Below are positions 41,609 to 51,858 of a stretch of 64,000 nucleotides of DNA, one piece after another. A program made the position numbers and the translations under genes. Position 1 is the first letter of the stretch. Every line of letters starts with the position of its first letter. Under the pieces are notes generated by a model that was not told where the DNA came from, ran no database searches, and saw nothing but the letters and a program-made list of their open reading frames with translations. This DNA is from Photobacterium halotolerans DSM 18316 (GTDB lineage Bacteria; Pseudomonadota; Gammaproteobacteria; Enterobacterales; Vibrionaceae): the NCBI RefSeq assembly GCF_000425165.1, contig NZ_AULG01000025.1, positions 1 through 64,000 of the forward strand. Reading direction: 5' to 3'.

Positions 41609-44254
41609 TTACGCCGCGTCGTCAATACGTTCAATCAATGCGGTTTTGAGCGCCGATTCCTGCTCAGCGCTCAGCTGCTGGCCTTCTTCATTGACCAGAA
41701 TGAAAAAGTCTTCCGCCCGCTCCCCTATGGTGGTGATCTTGGCGGCCTGCAGACTGACATTCTGATCGGCAAACACTGAACCTATCCGGGCCAGCAGTCC
41801 GGGCATGTCCAGCGCCACCAGCTCCATCATGGTCTTTTTACCGGTTTTGGTTGGCAGAAAATCGACCTGGGTTTTGACGTTGAAATGGCGCAGTTTGCGC
41901 GGCGGACGTTTATTGCGCTGCACCGAAACCATAGTGTCCAGCGCATGAATAAGATCGTCCCGGACCGTGGCGCGGCGGTTTTCCGTCAGGGGATCGCCGT
42001 TTGGATCCAGCACCATGAAGGTATCTAAGGTGTAACCATCTTTGCTGGTCATGATTTGGGCATCATGAACGCTGAGGTTTTTCTTATCCAGTTCGGCCAC
42101 GACAATGGCAAACAGCTTGGCTTTGTCACGGCTGTAAACGAACACTTCGGTCCCGCCACGGGTCGGTTTTTTGCTGATCAGGATCAGCGGCTCATCCGGA
42201 TTAGCATGTTTCAGCAGTGCTTCGGCATGCCAGGCTATCTGCTGGTGGGTGTGACGCAGAAAATAGTCGGCTTTAAAGCGTTGCCAGAGCACCTCGACTT
42301 CACGCTGGCTGAAGCCTTGACTACGCAGCAGGGCAGAGGCCATCTGCTGGTTGTGGCGAATACGTTCGCGAACATCAGGCGGGTTTTCAAGGCCGCGGCG
42401 CAGCGCTTTCTGGCTGGAGTAATACAGCTCGGCCAGCAGGGTGCGTTTCCAGCTGTTCCACAGCTCCTGATTGGTGGCGCAGATATCTGCCACTGTCAGA
42501 CAAATCAGATAATCCAACCGCTCTTCATCGCGCACCGTCTTGGCAAATTCAGTGATCACATCCGGATCATAGATGTCCCTGCGCTGGGCCGTGACAGACA
42601 TCAGCAGGTGATTTTTGACCAGCCAGGTGACCAGATTGGCCTCCGGCCGCGACAGGCCATGCTCAAGACAGAACCGGTAGGCGTCGTCTGCTCCCAGCTC
42701 GGAATGGTCGCCGCCTCGCCCTTTGGCGATGTCGTGGAAAATCGCCGCCAGTATCAGCAATTCTTTTTTCTGAATTCGCGGATACACTTCACAGCAGATA
42801 GGGTGCAGCTCCCGGTTGGCCGGGTCACTGAATTTGTTCATGTGTTTGAGCAGGCGGACACTGTGCTCATCGACGGTGTAAACATGGAACAGGTCAAACT
42901 GCATTTGCCCCACAATCTGGCTCCATTGCGGGAGATAGGCTGCAAGTACGCCGTGACGGTGCATCAGCCGAAAGGCTTTGTTCAGGGCATTTGGCTGGCG
43001 CACCAGCTCCATGAATTTTTCGCGGGCGGCCGGGATATCGACCAAAAAACGGTTCAGACGACGGCGTGCGGTGCGTAACTGGCGCAGTGTGGGGGCTGAA
43101 ATGCCTTCTATCTCTGAATTGCCGGCAATATGCAGGAACATGTCGAGAATGGTTTCCGGACGGGCCTGAAATAAGGCCGGCTTCCTGGCTTCGATGAGGT
43201 TGCCGACCAGGCGGAAGTCTTCGTCCAGATCGACGATCGCCAGCTCGTCGCCGTTTTTCAGTATTGCCTGATCAAACAGCTGCAGCAGCATTTTATTGAG
43301 TTCGGCCACACGCCTGAGGGTGCGGTAGAACTCTTTCATCATCATTTCGACCGGTTTGTTGCCTTCCCCTTGATAGCCCAGTTTTTGCGCGACGGAAGCC
43401 TGATGCTCGAAGGTCAGCCGGTTGTCGTAGCGTTTGAGCTCACAGTGCAGGGCAAAACGGATACGCCATAACGAGGCCTGGCACTCGTACAGTTCACGGT
43501 ACTCGGCATCGGTCAAAAAACCAAAGCGGCTCATCTCCAGCAGGTTGGTCGCGCCGAAATGCCGGCGGGCGACCCAGCTTAAGGTGTGAATATCACGCAG
43601 CCCGCCGGGGCTGGATTTGATATCCGGCTCCAGGTTATAGGTGGTGTCGTGATAGCGGGCATGGCGGATGCGCTGCTCTTCGACTTTGGCACGGTAGAAG
43701 GCTTCGCTGGGCCAGAATTTGCCGGAATTGATTTGATCCTGCAATTGCAGAAAGCTGTCTTCACTGCCGCACAGCAGGCGGGCTTCCTGAAGATTGGTGG
43801 CCACGGTCAGATCTTCCAGCCCGATATTGATACACTCTTCAACGGTACGGACGCTGTGACCCACTTCCAGCTTGAGATCCCACAATAAGGTCAGAAATTC
43901 ACTGATTTGTTTTCCCGTGTGGTTATCAAGCGGGGTGGCACTGAGCAGCAGGATGTCAACGTCAGACAGGGGATGCAGCTCGCCGCGGCCGTATCCGCCG
44001 ACCGCGACCAGCGAGAGATCGTCGCGCTTATCGAGTCCGAACAGGGGCCAGAGATGGCGAAGCAGCCGGTCTATGCATCCAGCTCTGGCTTCGACCAGCT
44101 CAGTGACAGGAACATGCTGGGAGAAGAGTAACTGCTGCTGCTCGTTGAATTGCTCCAGCTCTTCCTTGAGTACGGTAAGACGCTGACCTGTGTCTTCGCC
44201 GCTGGTTGGGGTGTGAGGTTCGGATTGAATCTGTGTCATTGCTGTCCATGCCAT
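41609..44254 (-). CDS. glnD: Bifunctional uridylyltransferase/uridylyl-removing enzyme GlnD
   Basis: Nitrogen sensor that uridylylates PII proteins when glutamine is low and removes UMP when it is high. 881 residues. Nucleotidyltransferase motif LVAVGGYGRGELHPLSDVDI at about 83-102; linker with NLEPDIKSSPGGLRDIHTLS near 208; HD domain with LILAAIFHDIAKGRGGDHSE near 507 for UMP removal; two C-terminal ACT domains (near 700-770, with AKLFAIVVAELDKKNLSVHD, and 810-880, with MMELVALDMPGLLARIGSVF) that bind glutamine. ATG 44254 or 44239 are both possible starts. It follows map on the same strand, beyond a terminator. Confidence 0.96.
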   Translation of the reverse strand: MAWTAMTQIQSEPHTPTSGEDTGQRLTVLKEELEQFNEQQQLLFSQHVPVTELVEARAGCIDRLLRHLWPLFGLDKRDDLSLVAVGGYGRGELHPLSDVDILLLSATPLDNHTGKQISEFLTLLWDLKLEVGHSVRTVEECINIGLEDLTVATNLQEARLLCGSEDSFLQLQDQINSGKFWPSEAFYRAKVEEQRIRHARYHDTTYNLEPDIKSSPGGLRDIHTLSWVARRHFGATNLLEMSRFGFLTDAEYRELYECQASLWRIRFALHCELKRYDNRLTFEHQASVAQKLGYQGEGNKPVEMMMKEFYRTLRRVAELNKMLLQLFDQAILKNGDELAIVDLDEDFRLVGNLIEARKPALFQARPETILDMFLHIAGNSEIEGISAPTLRQLRTARRRLNRFLVDIPAAREKFMELVRQPNALNKAFRLMHRHGVLAAYLPQWSQIVGQMQFDLFHVYTVDEHSVRLLKHMNKFSDPANRELHPICCEVYPRIQKKELLILAAIFHDIAKGRGGDHSELGADDAYRFCLEHGLSRPEANLVTWLVKNHLLMSVTAQRRDIYDPDVITEFAKTVRDEERLDYLICLTVADICATNQELWNSWKRTLLAELYYSSQKALRRGLENPPDVRERIRHNQQMASALLRSQGFSQREVEVLWQRFKADYFLRHTHQQIAWHAEALLKHANPDEPLILISKKPTRGGTEVFVYSRDKAKLFAIVVAELDKKNLSVHDAQIMTSKDGYTLDTFMVLDPNGDPLTENRRATVRDDLIHALDTMVSVQRNKRPPRKLRHFNVKTQVDFLPTKTGKKTMMELVALDMPGLLARIGSVFADQNVSLQAAKITTIGERAEDFFILVNEEGQQLSAEQESALKTALIERIDDAA

Positions 44255-44350
44255 ATTGAGGTATCAGTGACGGGCCAATACGCTTTTTCCCAAGCCGTTG
44301 CGGGTTGCTCGGGAAAACTGTCGTCTCTTTACTCTAGCCTGAATTACAGC

Positions 44351-44379
44351 AACAAAAAAGCCAGCAATGTGCTGGCTTT
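44351..44379 (-). terminator. Intrinsic terminator of map
   Basis: Minus strand: AAAGCCAGCA, three-base loop, TGCTGGCTTT then TTTGTT. It lies 38 bp behind the map stop, so glnD is partly insulated from map. Confidence 0.87.
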
Positions 44380-44416
44380 GAGTCAATGGTCAGTAGCTGC
44401 CTTGTTGACCCGCGGT

Positions 44417-45214
44417 TCAGGCGTTTTTCATCACCCGTGGCAGGCTTTCTTCTTTACGCAGGGTCAGGATTTCACAGCCGTTATCGGTGACCAGCAGTGT
44501 GTGTTCCCATTGCGCCGATTTCTTGCCGTCGACTGTGTATACCGTCCAGCCGTCCTCATCATCAAGCAGGCAGCCGAATTTACCGGCATTGATCATTGGC
44601 TCGATGGTGAAACACATACCCGCTTTGAGCACAGTGCGGTCGGCGTTTTTGTAATGGACCACTTGCGGCTCTTCATGGAATTCATCACCGATGCCGTGGC
44701 CACAGTAGTCTCGGACAATGCTGAAACGGCTGTTGCCGTTTTTCACAAACTTCTGGATTGTGGTGCCAATTTCGCCCAGCTTGGTACCTGGCTTCACTTT
44801 TTTGATCGCCTGGTAAAGGCTTTCCTGCGCGACCCGGCACAGGCGCTTGTCTTCCAGTGAGACCTCGCCCACTTCGAACATTTTAGAGGTGTCGCCGTGG
44901 TAGCCATCTTTGATTACCGTGATATCAATGTTGATGATATCGCCATCTTTCAAGACGTCTTGTTCACTGGGAATACCGTGACACACCACATGGTTGATCG
45001 AGGTACAGATGGATTTAGGGAAACCGTGATAGTTCAGCGGAGCCGGGATCGCACCCTGGGTTTCGGTGATGTACTCGTGACAAATCCGGTTCAGTTCTTC
45101 AGTGGATACGCCAGGTTTTACATACGGCTCAATCATTTCCAGTACGTCGGCCGCCAGCTGGCCGGCCACGCGCATCTTTTCAATTTCTTCAGCCGTCTTG
45201 ATCTTAATGCTCAT
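44417..45214 (-). CDS. map: Methionine aminopeptidase type I
   Basis: Essential metalloenzyme that removes the initiator methionine from nascent proteins. 265 residues. Metal ligands: the two Asp in INIDITVIKDGYHGDTSKMF at about 94-113, His in YCGHGIGDEFHEEPQVVHYK near 169, Glu in FTIEPMINAGKF near 202 and Glu in SAQWEHTLLVTDNG near 233. Starts MSIKIKTAEEIEKMRVAGQL. Divergent from rpsB, the order known in most gamma-proteobacteria. Confidence 0.97.
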   Translation of the reverse strand: MSIKIKTAEEIEKMRVAGQLAADVLEMIEPYVKPGVSTEELNRICHEYITETQGAIPAPLNYHGFPKSICTSINHVVCHGIPSEQDVLKDGDIINIDITVIKDGYHGDTSKMFEVGEVSLEDKRLCRVAQESLYQAIKKVKPGTKLGEIGTTIQKFVKNGNSRFSIVRDYCGHGIGDEFHEEPQVVHYKNADRTVLKAGMCFTIEPMINAGKFGCLLDDEDGWTVYTVDGKKSAQWEHTLLVTDNGCEILTLRKEESLPRVMKNA

Positions 45215-45333
45215 GCAAACTTCTCTGCTCTGTCAGTCTCTATACTTTATATGGTATCAGCGAGAGCGGAGGATGAAAACTGACTTTGGTCTGCGCCGAA
45301 GATTTTGACTGGATTTTTGCGGTCTGAATATGG

Positions 45334-45346
45334 TATAAAGCGCGCC
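45334..45346 (+). promoter_or_regulatory. rpsB promoter with GC-rich discriminator
   Basis: TATAAA (45334-45339) is directly followed by GCGCGCC. Such a GC-rich discriminator is known from stringently controlled ribosomal promoters. The -35 region is not obvious. The predicted leader of about 195 nt carries the S2 control element. Confidence 0.6.
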
Positions 45347-45439
45347 GTAATTTGGCATATTGTGCATTGACGAAAGTCAGTGCGGCAGGCCAGATTGCGA
45401 AAACATTATTTTATTTAATCACTCACACATATCGACACG

Positions 45440-45541
45440 TGCTCCGGGGTGCCCAAGGCTTATGAGTAAGTCGGCCGTAATCAGGCCAAGGGTCGGTAGC
45501 ATGGGGTATGTGGACGCCTAACCCCAATTGAGGAATATTCA
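45440..45541 (+). promoter_or_regulatory. rpsB leader, probable S2 autoregulatory element
   Basis: Just before rpsB a small hairpin GGGGT (45503-45507) / ACCCC (45521-45525) encloses ATGTGGACGCCTA, which resembles the conserved S2-binding leader hairpin of gamma-proteobacterial rpsB. Upstream GGCC elements (about 45473 and 45484) may form a second stem. S2 would bind here to repress rpsB-tsf. The gap 45215-45541 holds no gene otherwise. Confidence 0.6.
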
Positions 45542-46270
45542 ATGGCAACTGTATCAATGCGCGACATGCTGAAGGCTGGTGTACACTTTGGTCACCAAAC
45601 CCGTTACTGGAACCCTAAGATGAAGCCATTCATCTTCGGTGCTCGTAACCGTGTACACATCATCAACCTTGAAAAAACGGTACCAATGTTCAACGAAGCG
45701 CTGGCAGAAATCAACAAGATCGCTGCTCGCAAAGGTAAAATCCTGTTCGTTGGTACTAAGCGTGCTGCAAGCGAATCTATCAAAGAAGCAGCAAACAGCT
45801 GTGATCAGTACTACGTGAACAACCGTTGGTTGGGCGGTATGCTGACTAACTGGAAAACTGTTCGTCAGTCAATCAAGCGTCTGAAAGATCTGGAGACTCA
45901 GTCTACCGACGGTACTTTCGACAAGCTGACTAAGAAAGAAGCGCTGATGCGTACTCGTGAAATGGAAAAACTGGAGAAATCTCTGGGCGGTATCAAGAAC
46001 ATGGGCGGTCTGCCAGACGCTATGTTCGTTATCGATGCTGATCACGAGCACATTGCTATCAAAGAAGCGAACAACCTGGGTATCCCAGTATTCTCTATCG
46101 TAGATACTAACTCTAACCCAGACGGCGTAGATTACGTTATCCCAGGTAACGATGACGCAATCCGTGCTATCCAGCTGTACACAGGTGCTGTTGCAACTAC
46201 TGTTACTGAAGCTCGTAACCAGGACATCGCTGTTCAGGCTGAGCAAGACGGTTTCGTTGAAGCTGAGTAA
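45542..46270 (+). CDS. rpsB: 30S ribosomal protein S2
   Basis: Essential small-subunit protein, 242 residues, starting [20 protein letters not shown] and containing [20 protein letters not shown] and [20 protein letters not shown]. Codon use is strongly biased to the preferred set (CGT, GGT, GCT, AAC, CTG), unlike its flanks, as expected for very high expression. The start follows TTGAGGAATATTCA. Co-transcribed with tsf across an attenuator hairpin. Confidence 0.98.
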   Translation: MATVSMRDMLKAGVHFGHQTRYWNPKMKPFIFGARNRVHIINLEKTVPMFNEALAEINKIAARKGKILFVGTKRAASESIKEAANSCDQYYVNNRWLGGMLTNWKTVRQSIKRLKDLETQSTDGTFDKLTKKEALMRTREMEKLEKSLGGIKNMGGLPDAMFVIDADHEHIAIKEANNLGIPVFSIVDTNSNPDGVDYVIPGNDDAIRAIQLYTGAVATTVTEARNQDIAVQAEQDGFVEAE

Positions 46271-46324
46271 TCAGTCGCTCCTTTGAGCATCTTAAGTTAC
46301 CTTGTGTAAACTAAGTATGGTTAA

Positions 46325-46352
46325 CAGGGGCCGTTTACTGGCCCCTGATTTT
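46325..46352 (+). terminator. Attenuator hairpin between rpsB and tsf
   Basis: CAGGGGCC (46325-46332) / GGCCCCTG (46340-46347) then ATTTTTA. A partial terminator here would lower tsf relative to rpsB, as is known in E. coli. Confidence 0.85.
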
Positions 46353-46384
46353 TACACCAAGATTTGAAAACTGAGGATATAACA

Positions 46385-47230
46385 ATGGCAACAGTTACAG
46401 CTGCCCTGGTTAAAGAACTGCGTGAGCGTACTGGCGCAGGTATGATGGAATGTAAAAAAGCACTGGTTGAAGCAAATGCTGATATCGAGCTGGCCATCGA
46501 GAACATGCGTAAGAGCGGCGCTGCAAAAGCGGCTAAGAAAGCAGGTAACATCGCTGCTGAAGGTTCTATCATCATCAAGAACAACGACAGCCTGGCTGCG
46601 CTGGTTGAAGTGAACTGCCAGACTGACTTCGTTGCTAAAGACAGCAACTTCCTGACTTTCGCCAACGAAGTCGCTGATGCTGCACTGGCTGGCAAAGCTG
46701 ACATCGCTGAACTGCAAGCTCAGTTCGAAGAGAAGCGCATCGCACTGGTTGCTAAAATTGGTGAGAACATCTCTATCCGTCGTGTTGCCTACATCGAAGG
46801 CGAGAAAGTAGCTTCTTACCGTCACGGCGACCGTATCGGTGTTGTTGTTGCTGGTAACGGCGAAGACGAAACCCTGAAGCACATTGCAATGCACGTTGCA
46901 GCTTCACGCCCAGAGTACGTGAACCCGGAAGACGTACCAGCTGAAGTTGTTGCTAAAGAGCGTGAAGTTCAGGTTGAAATCGCCATGAACGAAGGCAAGC
47001 CTCAGGAAATCGCTGAGAAGATGGTTGAAGGCCGCATGAAGAAGTTCACTGGCGAAGTCTCTCTGACTGGTCAGCCTTTCATCATGGAACCTAAGAAATC
47101 TGTCGGTGACGTTCTGAAAGAAAACGGCGCTTCTGTTTCTACCTTTATTCGCCTGGAAGTCGGTGAAGGTATTGAGAAAGCAGAAGGCCTGAGCTTCGCT
47201 GAAGAAGTGGCTCTGGCGCAGAAAGGTTAA
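46385..47230 (+). CDS. tsf: Elongation factor Ts
   Basis: Nucleotide exchange factor of EF-Tu, 281 residues. Starts [20 protein letters not shown] with [20 protein letters not shown], then the conserved [20 protein letters not shown] near 81. Codon use is highly biased, like rpsB. ATG 46385 (after GAGGATATAACA) is the family start; seven upstream in-frame codons are not. An intrinsic terminator follows. Confidence 0.98.
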   Translation: MATVTAALVKELRERTGAGMMECKKALVEANADIELAIENMRKSGAAKAAKKAGNIAAEGSIIIKNNDSLAALVEVNCQTDFVAKDSNFLTFANEVADAALAGKADIAELQAQFEEKRIALVAKIGENISIRRVAYIEGEKVASYRHGDRIGVVVAGNGEDETLKHIAMHVAASRPEYVNPEDVPAEVVAKEREVQVEIAMNEGKPQEIAEKMVEGRMKKFTGEVSLTGQPFIMEPKKSVGDVLKENGASVSTFIRLEVGEGIEKAEGLSFAEEVALAQKG

Positions 47231-47251
47231 TCTTTCGCAAATTGCTTATAG

Positions 47252-47280
47252 AAGACCGTGGCCAAGGCTGCGGTCTTTTT
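47252..47280 (+). terminator. Intrinsic terminator of tsf
   Basis: AAGACCG (47252-47258) / CGGTCTT (47271-47277) with an inner GCC/GGC pair and TTTTT following. Confidence 0.9.
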
Positions 47281-47321
47281 ACAACTCCATATCTCTATAG
47301 TAAGCCTGGAAGGTACAATAA

Positions 47322-48053
47322 ATGACCACGAATCCTAAACCGACTTATCAACGGATCCTGCTGAAACTGAGTGGCGAAGCGCTGCAGGGCGACGAAGGTT
47401 TTGGTATTGATGCCCATGTGCTTGATCGCATGGCTCAGGAAATCAAAGAACTGGTAGAACTGGGCGTACAAGTGGGTCTGGTTATCGGTGGTGGTAACCT
47501 GTTCCGTGGTGCAGGTCTGGCTGCTGCGGGTATGAACCGAGTTGTGGGCGATCACATGGGTATGCTGGCGACAGTGATGAATGGCCTGGCCATGCGTGAC
47601 GCGCTGCACCGTGCCTATGTGAACGCGAAAGTAATGTCAGCCATTCCGCTGAATGGTGTTTGTGACAGCTATAACTGGGCAGAAGCTATCAGCCAGCTTC
47701 GCCAGGGCCGGGTTGTGATTTTCTCTGCCGGTACAGGTAATCCTTTCTTTACAACAGATTCAGCGGCATGTCTGCGCGGTATTGAAATTGAAGCTGATGT
47801 TGTGCTGAAAGCCACAAAAGTGGACGGTGTTTACAGCGACGATCCAGTTAAAAACCCAGAAGCGGTTCTTTATGATAAGCTAGGTTATCAGGACGTTCTG
47901 GAACAAGAGCTGAAAGTCATGGATCTCGCCGCCTTCACACTGGCTCGTGACCACGGTATGCCGATTCGTGTGTTCAACATGAATAAACCTGGCGCACTGC
48001 GTAAAGTGGTGATGGGTGAGCCGGAAGGTACCTTGATCGCTCACAGCGAGTAA
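47322..48053 (+). CDS. pyrH: UMP kinase
   Basis: Hexameric kinase converting UMP to UDP, with GTP activation and UTP inhibition in the family. 243 residues: [20 protein letters not shown] at about 10-29, [20 protein letters not shown] near 56, [20 protein letters not shown] near 137 and [20 protein letters not shown]. The start follows GGAAGGTACAATAA. It has its own spacing of 91 bp from tsf after the terminator. Confidence 0.97.
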   Translation: MTTNPKPTYQRILLKLSGEALQGDEGFGIDAHVLDRMAQEIKELVELGVQVGLVIGGGNLFRGAGLAAAGMNRVVGDHMGMLATVMNGLAMRDALHRAYVNAKVMSAIPLNGVCDSYNWAEAISQLRQGRVVIFSAGTGNPFFTTDSAACLRGIEIEADVVLKATKVDGVYSDDPVKNPEAVLYDKLGYQDVLEQELKVMDLAAFTLARDHGMPIRVFNMNKPGALRKVVMGEPEGTLIAHSE

Positions 48054-48120
48054 GGGCGTAACATATTGATAGGGTAGGAAAACAGCTTCCTGCTAAGACC
48101 GACTATTCAAGGGTACAAAC

Positions 48121-48678
48121 GTGATTAACGATATTAAAACTGATGCGCAAACGCGCATGGATAAAAGTGTTGAAGCACTGAAAACTCAGCTGGCAAAAGT
48201 GCGTACTGGTCGTGCACATCCAAGTTTGCTGGACGGTATTCAGGTCGAATACTACGGATCCAACACACCGCTGCGCCAAGTAGCTAACGTCATCGCTGAA
48301 GATGCCCGTACCCTGGCCATTACGGTATTCGACAAGGAACTGACGCCTAAAATTGAAAAGGCGATCATGATGTCGGATCTGGGCCTGAACCCATCCTCTG
48401 CGGGTACGGTTATCCGGGTTCCACTGCCACCATTGACGGAAGAGCGTCGTAAAGACCTGGTGAAGGTTGTTCGCGCTGAAGCGGAACAAGGCCGTGTCGC
48501 CATTCGTAATATCCGTCGTGATGCCAACGCAGAAGTGAAGGCGCTGCTGAAAGATAAAGAAATTTCAGAAGATGATGATCGTCGTGCTCAGGATGACATT
48601 CAGAAGCTGACTGATGCCGCCGTGAAGAAAATCGATACCATTTTGGAAGCGAAAGAAAAAGAGTTGATGGAAGTTTAA
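48121..48678 (+). CDS. frr: Ribosome recycling factor
   Basis: Releases ribosomes from mRNA after termination, with EF-G. 185 residues: [20 protein letters not shown] at the start, [20 protein letters not shown] at about 27-46, and the C-terminal [20 protein letters not shown] near 123. Starts at GTG 48121 behind AAGGGTACAAAC. Followed by a strong terminator before uppS. Confidence 0.97.
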   Translation: MINDIKTDAQTRMDKSVEALKTQLAKVRTGRAHPSLLDGIQVEYYGSNTPLRQVANVIAEDARTLAITVFDKELTPKIEKAIMMSDLGLNPSSAGTVIRVPLPPLTEERRKDLVKVVRAEAEQGRVAIRNIRRDANAEVKALLKDKEISEDDDRRAQDDIQKLTDAAVKKIDTILEAKEKELMEV

Positions 48679-48720
48679 GGTTCTCCTTACTTATTATTGA
48701 CTCTGGCTTGATAAGCTCTA

Positions 48721-48751
48721 AAGCGCTGTGCGTGCAGCACGGCGCTTTTTT
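48721..48751 (+). terminator. Intrinsic terminator of frr
   Basis: AAGCGC-T-GTGC (48721-48731) / GCAC-G-GCGCTT (48737-48747), then TTTT. Confidence 0.9.
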
Positions 48752-48765
48752 GTTGAGGGAAAAGT

Positions 48766-49533
48766 ATGACAGAGCATACAAGCAGCACTGAATGGTACAC
48801 CCAGAACCTGCCCAAGCACGTGGCTATCATTATGGATGGTAACGGGCGCTGGGCGAAGGCGAAGGGTAAAGCGCGGGTGTTTGGCCATAAAGCCGGTGTA
48901 GAAGCCGTACGTAAAACTGTCTCAGCTGCGAGCCGCCTTGGTATTCAGGTCGTGACTCTGTTTGCATTCAGCAGTGAAAACTGGCGCCGCCCGGAAGATG
49001 AAGTGTCTTTATTGATGGAACTCTTTCTGACCGTTCTTGGCCGGGAAGTGAAGCGTCTGCACAAAAATAACATCCGCCTTAAAATTATTGGCGACACCAG
49101 CCGCTTCAGTCAGCGTCTTCAGGACAAAATCACGGCAGCTGAAACCTTAACCGCTGCCAACACCGGCATGGTTCTGAATGTGGCGGCGAATTACGGCGGG
49201 CAATGGGACATTCTCCAGGCCACCCAGGCACTGGCCCGAGAAGTGGCTGAGCAGGGGCTGACCCCGGATGATATCACTGAAGACATGCTGGCTGCCCGCT
49301 TATCTACCAGTGGCTTGCCTGATGTCGATCTCCTTATTCGTACCAGTGGTGAATGCCGTATCAGTAATTTTATGCTGTGGCAGACCGCCTATGCCGAGTT
49401 GTATTTCACACCGCAACTCTGGCCTGATTTTGATGAAAATACCTTAGCCGATGCCATTGCCTGGTTCATGGATCGGGAGCGTCGTTTCGGTTGTACGGGT
49501 GAACAAATAAAAAAGTTGCTGAAAGCTCAGTAA
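48766..49533 (+). CDS. uppS: Ditrans,polycis-undecaprenyl-diphosphate synthase
   Basis: Cis-prenyltransferase that adds isopentenyl units to farnesyl diphosphate to build the lipid carrier for peptidoglycan. 255 residues. [20 protein letters not shown] at about 18-37 with catalytic Asp24, [20 protein letters not shown] near 66, and [20 protein letters not shown] near 187. It follows the frr terminator by 15 bp, so its promoter overlaps that terminator or it depends on readthrough. Confidence 0.97.
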   Translation: MTEHTSSTEWYTQNLPKHVAIIMDGNGRWAKAKGKARVFGHKAGVEAVRKTVSAASRLGIQVVTLFAFSSENWRRPEDEVSLLMELFLTVLGREVKRLHKNNIRLKIIGDTSRFSQRLQDKITAAETLTAANTGMVLNVAANYGGQWDILQATQALAREVAEQGLTPDDITEDMLAARLSTSGLPDVDLLIRTSGECRISNFMLWQTAYAELYFTPQLWPDFDENTLADAIAWFMDRERRFGCTGEQIKKLLKAQ

Positions 49534-49540
49534 CACCAAG

Positions 49541-49597
49541 ATGGTAGCGTGGAAAATGGAACCCCGCTGCCATTCTGAAAACAAGCTCGTGGCTTGT
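49541..49597 (+). promoter_or_regulatory. Two hairpins in the uppS-cdsA gap
   Basis: ATGGTAGCG (49541-49549) / CGCTGCCAT (49565-49573), then ACAAGC (49581-49586) / GCTTGT (49592-49597). No T tract. They lie in a 130-bp gap within an otherwise tight operon and may modulate cdsA expression or mRNA processing. Confidence 0.4.
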
Positions 49598-49663
49598 TGG
49601 ATTGCTGCCAAGCAAGATATTGCTGAGAAGCGACAACGATAAATAATAACGAGAGGAACAAGC

Positions 49664-50512
49664 TTGCTTAAGCAACGAATTTTGACTGCATTGGTTCTGG
49701 CGCCATTGGTGGTAGCCGGCATCTTCCTGCTCCCTTTTCCGGGTTTTATGTTGGTTATCGCAGGTATCACCCTGGCCGGCTTCTGGGAATGGACCCAGTT
49801 TGTAAATACCCGCTCACGCCTGCTGGCAATGGTACCCCCTGTCTTAGTTTTACTGGCGTCGTTTCTGGCCCTCCCTGCTGATGCCATCGAATTGGGTAAA
49901 TTACAATTTCCCCATCACATTATGTTAGCCGCCGGTGGCGCCTGGTGGTTGTTTGCCTGTTTGCTGGTCGTGACTTATCCGAACCAATCTGGCTTCTGGG
50001 TTCGTTCAACCACGCTTCGCTACCTCTTTGGTTTACTGACCCTGATTCCCTTTTTCTGGGGTGTCGTCATGCTGCGTGCCGTTAACTATGCCGAAGCTCC
50101 CTACCTGGGCGCCAAACTGGTGATGCTGGTGTGTTTACTGGTCTGGGCGGCTGACAGCGGTGCTTATTTCGCGGGTAAGCGTTTTGGCCGTCATAAAATG
50201 GCTCCCAGAGTCAGTCCGAATAAAACCCTTGAAGGGCTTGCCGGTGGTGTGGTGCTGGCCGTGGTCGTCGCATGGGCAACCGCAGAGCTGTTTGGCATTA
50301 CCTTTAATAACAGTGGTGCACTGTTAGTGACAGTGGTGCTGACTGTGATTGCCTCTGTATTTGGTGATCTGGCAGAAAGTATGCTCAAACGTGTTTCCGG
50401 AATTAAAGACAGCGGACAGATCTTACCCGGCCACGGTGGTATCCTAGACCGAATAGACAGCCTGACGGCGGCATTGCCCGTTTTTGCATTGCTCTATCTC
50501 TGGCTGATCTGA
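49664..50512 (+). CDS. cdsA: Phosphatidate cytidylyltransferase
   Basis: Integral membrane enzyme making CDP-diacylglycerol from phosphatidate and CTP, the precursor of all phospholipids. 282 residues with about eight membrane helices. The family signature SMLKRVSGIKDSGQILPGHG, followed by GILDRIDS, lies at about residues 240-267. Starts at TTG 49664, preceded by GAGAGGAACAAGC. Followed by an intrinsic terminator before dxr. Confidence 0.95.
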   Translation: MLKQRILTALVLAPLVVAGIFLLPFPGFMLVIAGITLAGFWEWTQFVNTRSRLLAMVPPVLVLLASFLALPADAIELGKLQFPHHIMLAAGGAWWLFACLLVVTYPNQSGFWVRSTTLRYLFGLLTLIPFFWGVVMLRAVNYAEAPYLGAKLVMLVCLLVWAADSGAYFAGKRFGRHKMAPRVSPNKTLEGLAGGVVLAVVVAWATAELFGITFNNSGALLVTVVLTVIASVFGDLAESMLKRVSGIKDSGQILPGHGGILDRIDSLTAALPVFALLYLWLI

Positions 50513-50523
50513 GACCTGATTCG

Positions 50524-50558
50524 GGGGGAAGCGGGTAACCACTTCCCCCATTTTGATT
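50524..50558 (+). terminator. Intrinsic terminator of cdsA
   Basis: GGGGGAAG (50524-50531) / CTTCCCCC (50542-50549), then ATTTTGATTTT. Confidence 0.85.
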
Positions 50559-50661
50559 TTGATACCCTTGAACGTGTGTTGACCCTCTGTTTACACACTG
50601 ATGGGAAATGAACGGTAGGATTACGGCTGTGAACAGCCTGAATTCGTAAAGTAGTGAAGGT

Positions 50662-51858
50662 ATGCGTAAGTTAACCATTCTTGGAGCAACGGGGTCGGTA
50701 GGCACCAGTACCCTGGCCGTAGCGGCAAACAATCCTGACCATTTTGAGGTAGTCGCGCTGGCGGCCGGGACAGACAGTCGTAAAATGTTTGCACTGTGCT
50801 GCCAGTGGAAGCCCAAGTTTGCTGCTATGGCCTGTGAGCAGGCCGCACGTGAATTGTCTGAGCAGTTGCAAGCTCACGGTCTGGCCACTCAGGTGCTGAC
50901 AGGTGAAGCTGGCATGTGCGAAATTGCCGCACTGGATGAAGTGGATACTGTGATGGCCGCCATCGTGGGAGCGGCCGGATTGATGCCGACTATGTCTGCG
51001 GTTAAAGCCGGCAAGCGTGTGTTGCTGGCCAACAAAGAAGCTCTGGTGATGTCTGGCCAGATGTTTATAGATGCCGTTGCGAAGTATGACGCAGAATTAT
51101 TACCGGTGGACAGTGAACATAATGCTATTTATCAGTGTCTACCTCTAGGTGTTCAAAAGCAGACCGGGCGCTGCGATCTGTCTGCGGCCGGGATCAGTAA
51201 GATTTTGCTGACCGGCTCTGGTGGCCCGTTTCGCTATACCGATCCACAGGATCTGGAGACTGTGACACCGGAAATGGCCATTGCGCATCCAAACTGGTCG
51301 ATGGGACCGAAGATTTCTGTCGACTCGGCCACTATGATGAATAAAGGGCTGGAGTACATAGAAGCCCGCTGGCTGTTTAATGCGGCCAGAGAGCAACTGG
51401 AGGTGCTGATTCATCCCCAGTCGGTTATCCACTCTATGGTACAGTACAAAGACGGTTCTGTGATTGCGCAGATGGGGTTGCCGGATATGCAGACGCCAAT
51501 TGCTTTTGCCATGGCCTATCCTGAAAGAGTGGATGCCGGCGTGAAACCGCTTGATTTTACCCGGGCGGGCGAACTGACATTTATGGCGCCGGATATGTCG
51601 CGTTATCCGTGCCTGCAGCTCGCGATAGATGCGTGCTACAGTGGACAGGCAGCAACCACGTCGCTCAATGCGGCCAATGAGGTGGCGGTGGCGGAGTTTC
51701 TGGCCGGCGGAATACGTTTTACCGATATCGCGCGAGTAAACCAGCAAGTGCTGGAACGGATTAATCTGGCAGAGCCGCGGAGTCTGGAGTGTGTGATGGC
51801 GTTGGATGCAGAAGCACGACAGCTGGCGCAGCAAGTGATTCAGAAGGTAGCTAAATGA
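50662..51858 (+). CDS. dxr: 1-deoxy-D-xylulose 5-phosphate reductoisomerase
   Basis: Second step of the MEP isoprenoid pathway, using NADPH and a divalent metal. 398 residues. NADPH loop [20 protein letters not shown] at about 4-23, [13 protein letters not shown] near 122, the metal-binding [16 protein letters not shown] near 150 and [20 protein letters not shown] near 216. Its position after cdsA rather than after frr is the Vibrio-type order. The stop overlaps the rseP start by four bases (ATGA). Confidence 0.97.
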   Translation: MRKLTILGATGSVGTSTLAVAANNPDHFEVVALAAGTDSRKMFALCCQWKPKFAAMACEQAARELSEQLQAHGLATQVLTGEAGMCEIAALDEVDTVMAAIVGAAGLMPTMSAVKAGKRVLLANKEALVMSGQMFIDAVAKYDAELLPVDSEHNAIYQCLPLGVQKQTGRCDLSAAGISKILLTGSGGPFRYTDPQDLETVTPEMAIAHPNWSMGPKISVDSATMMNKGLEYIEARWLFNAAREQLEVLIHPQSVIHSMVQYKDGSVIAQMGLPDMQTPIAFAMAYPERVDAGVKPLDFTRAGELTFMAPDMSRYPCLQLAIDACYSGQAATTSLNAANEVAVAEFLAGGIRFTDIARVNQQVLERINLAEPRSLECVMALDAEARQLAQQVIQKVAK

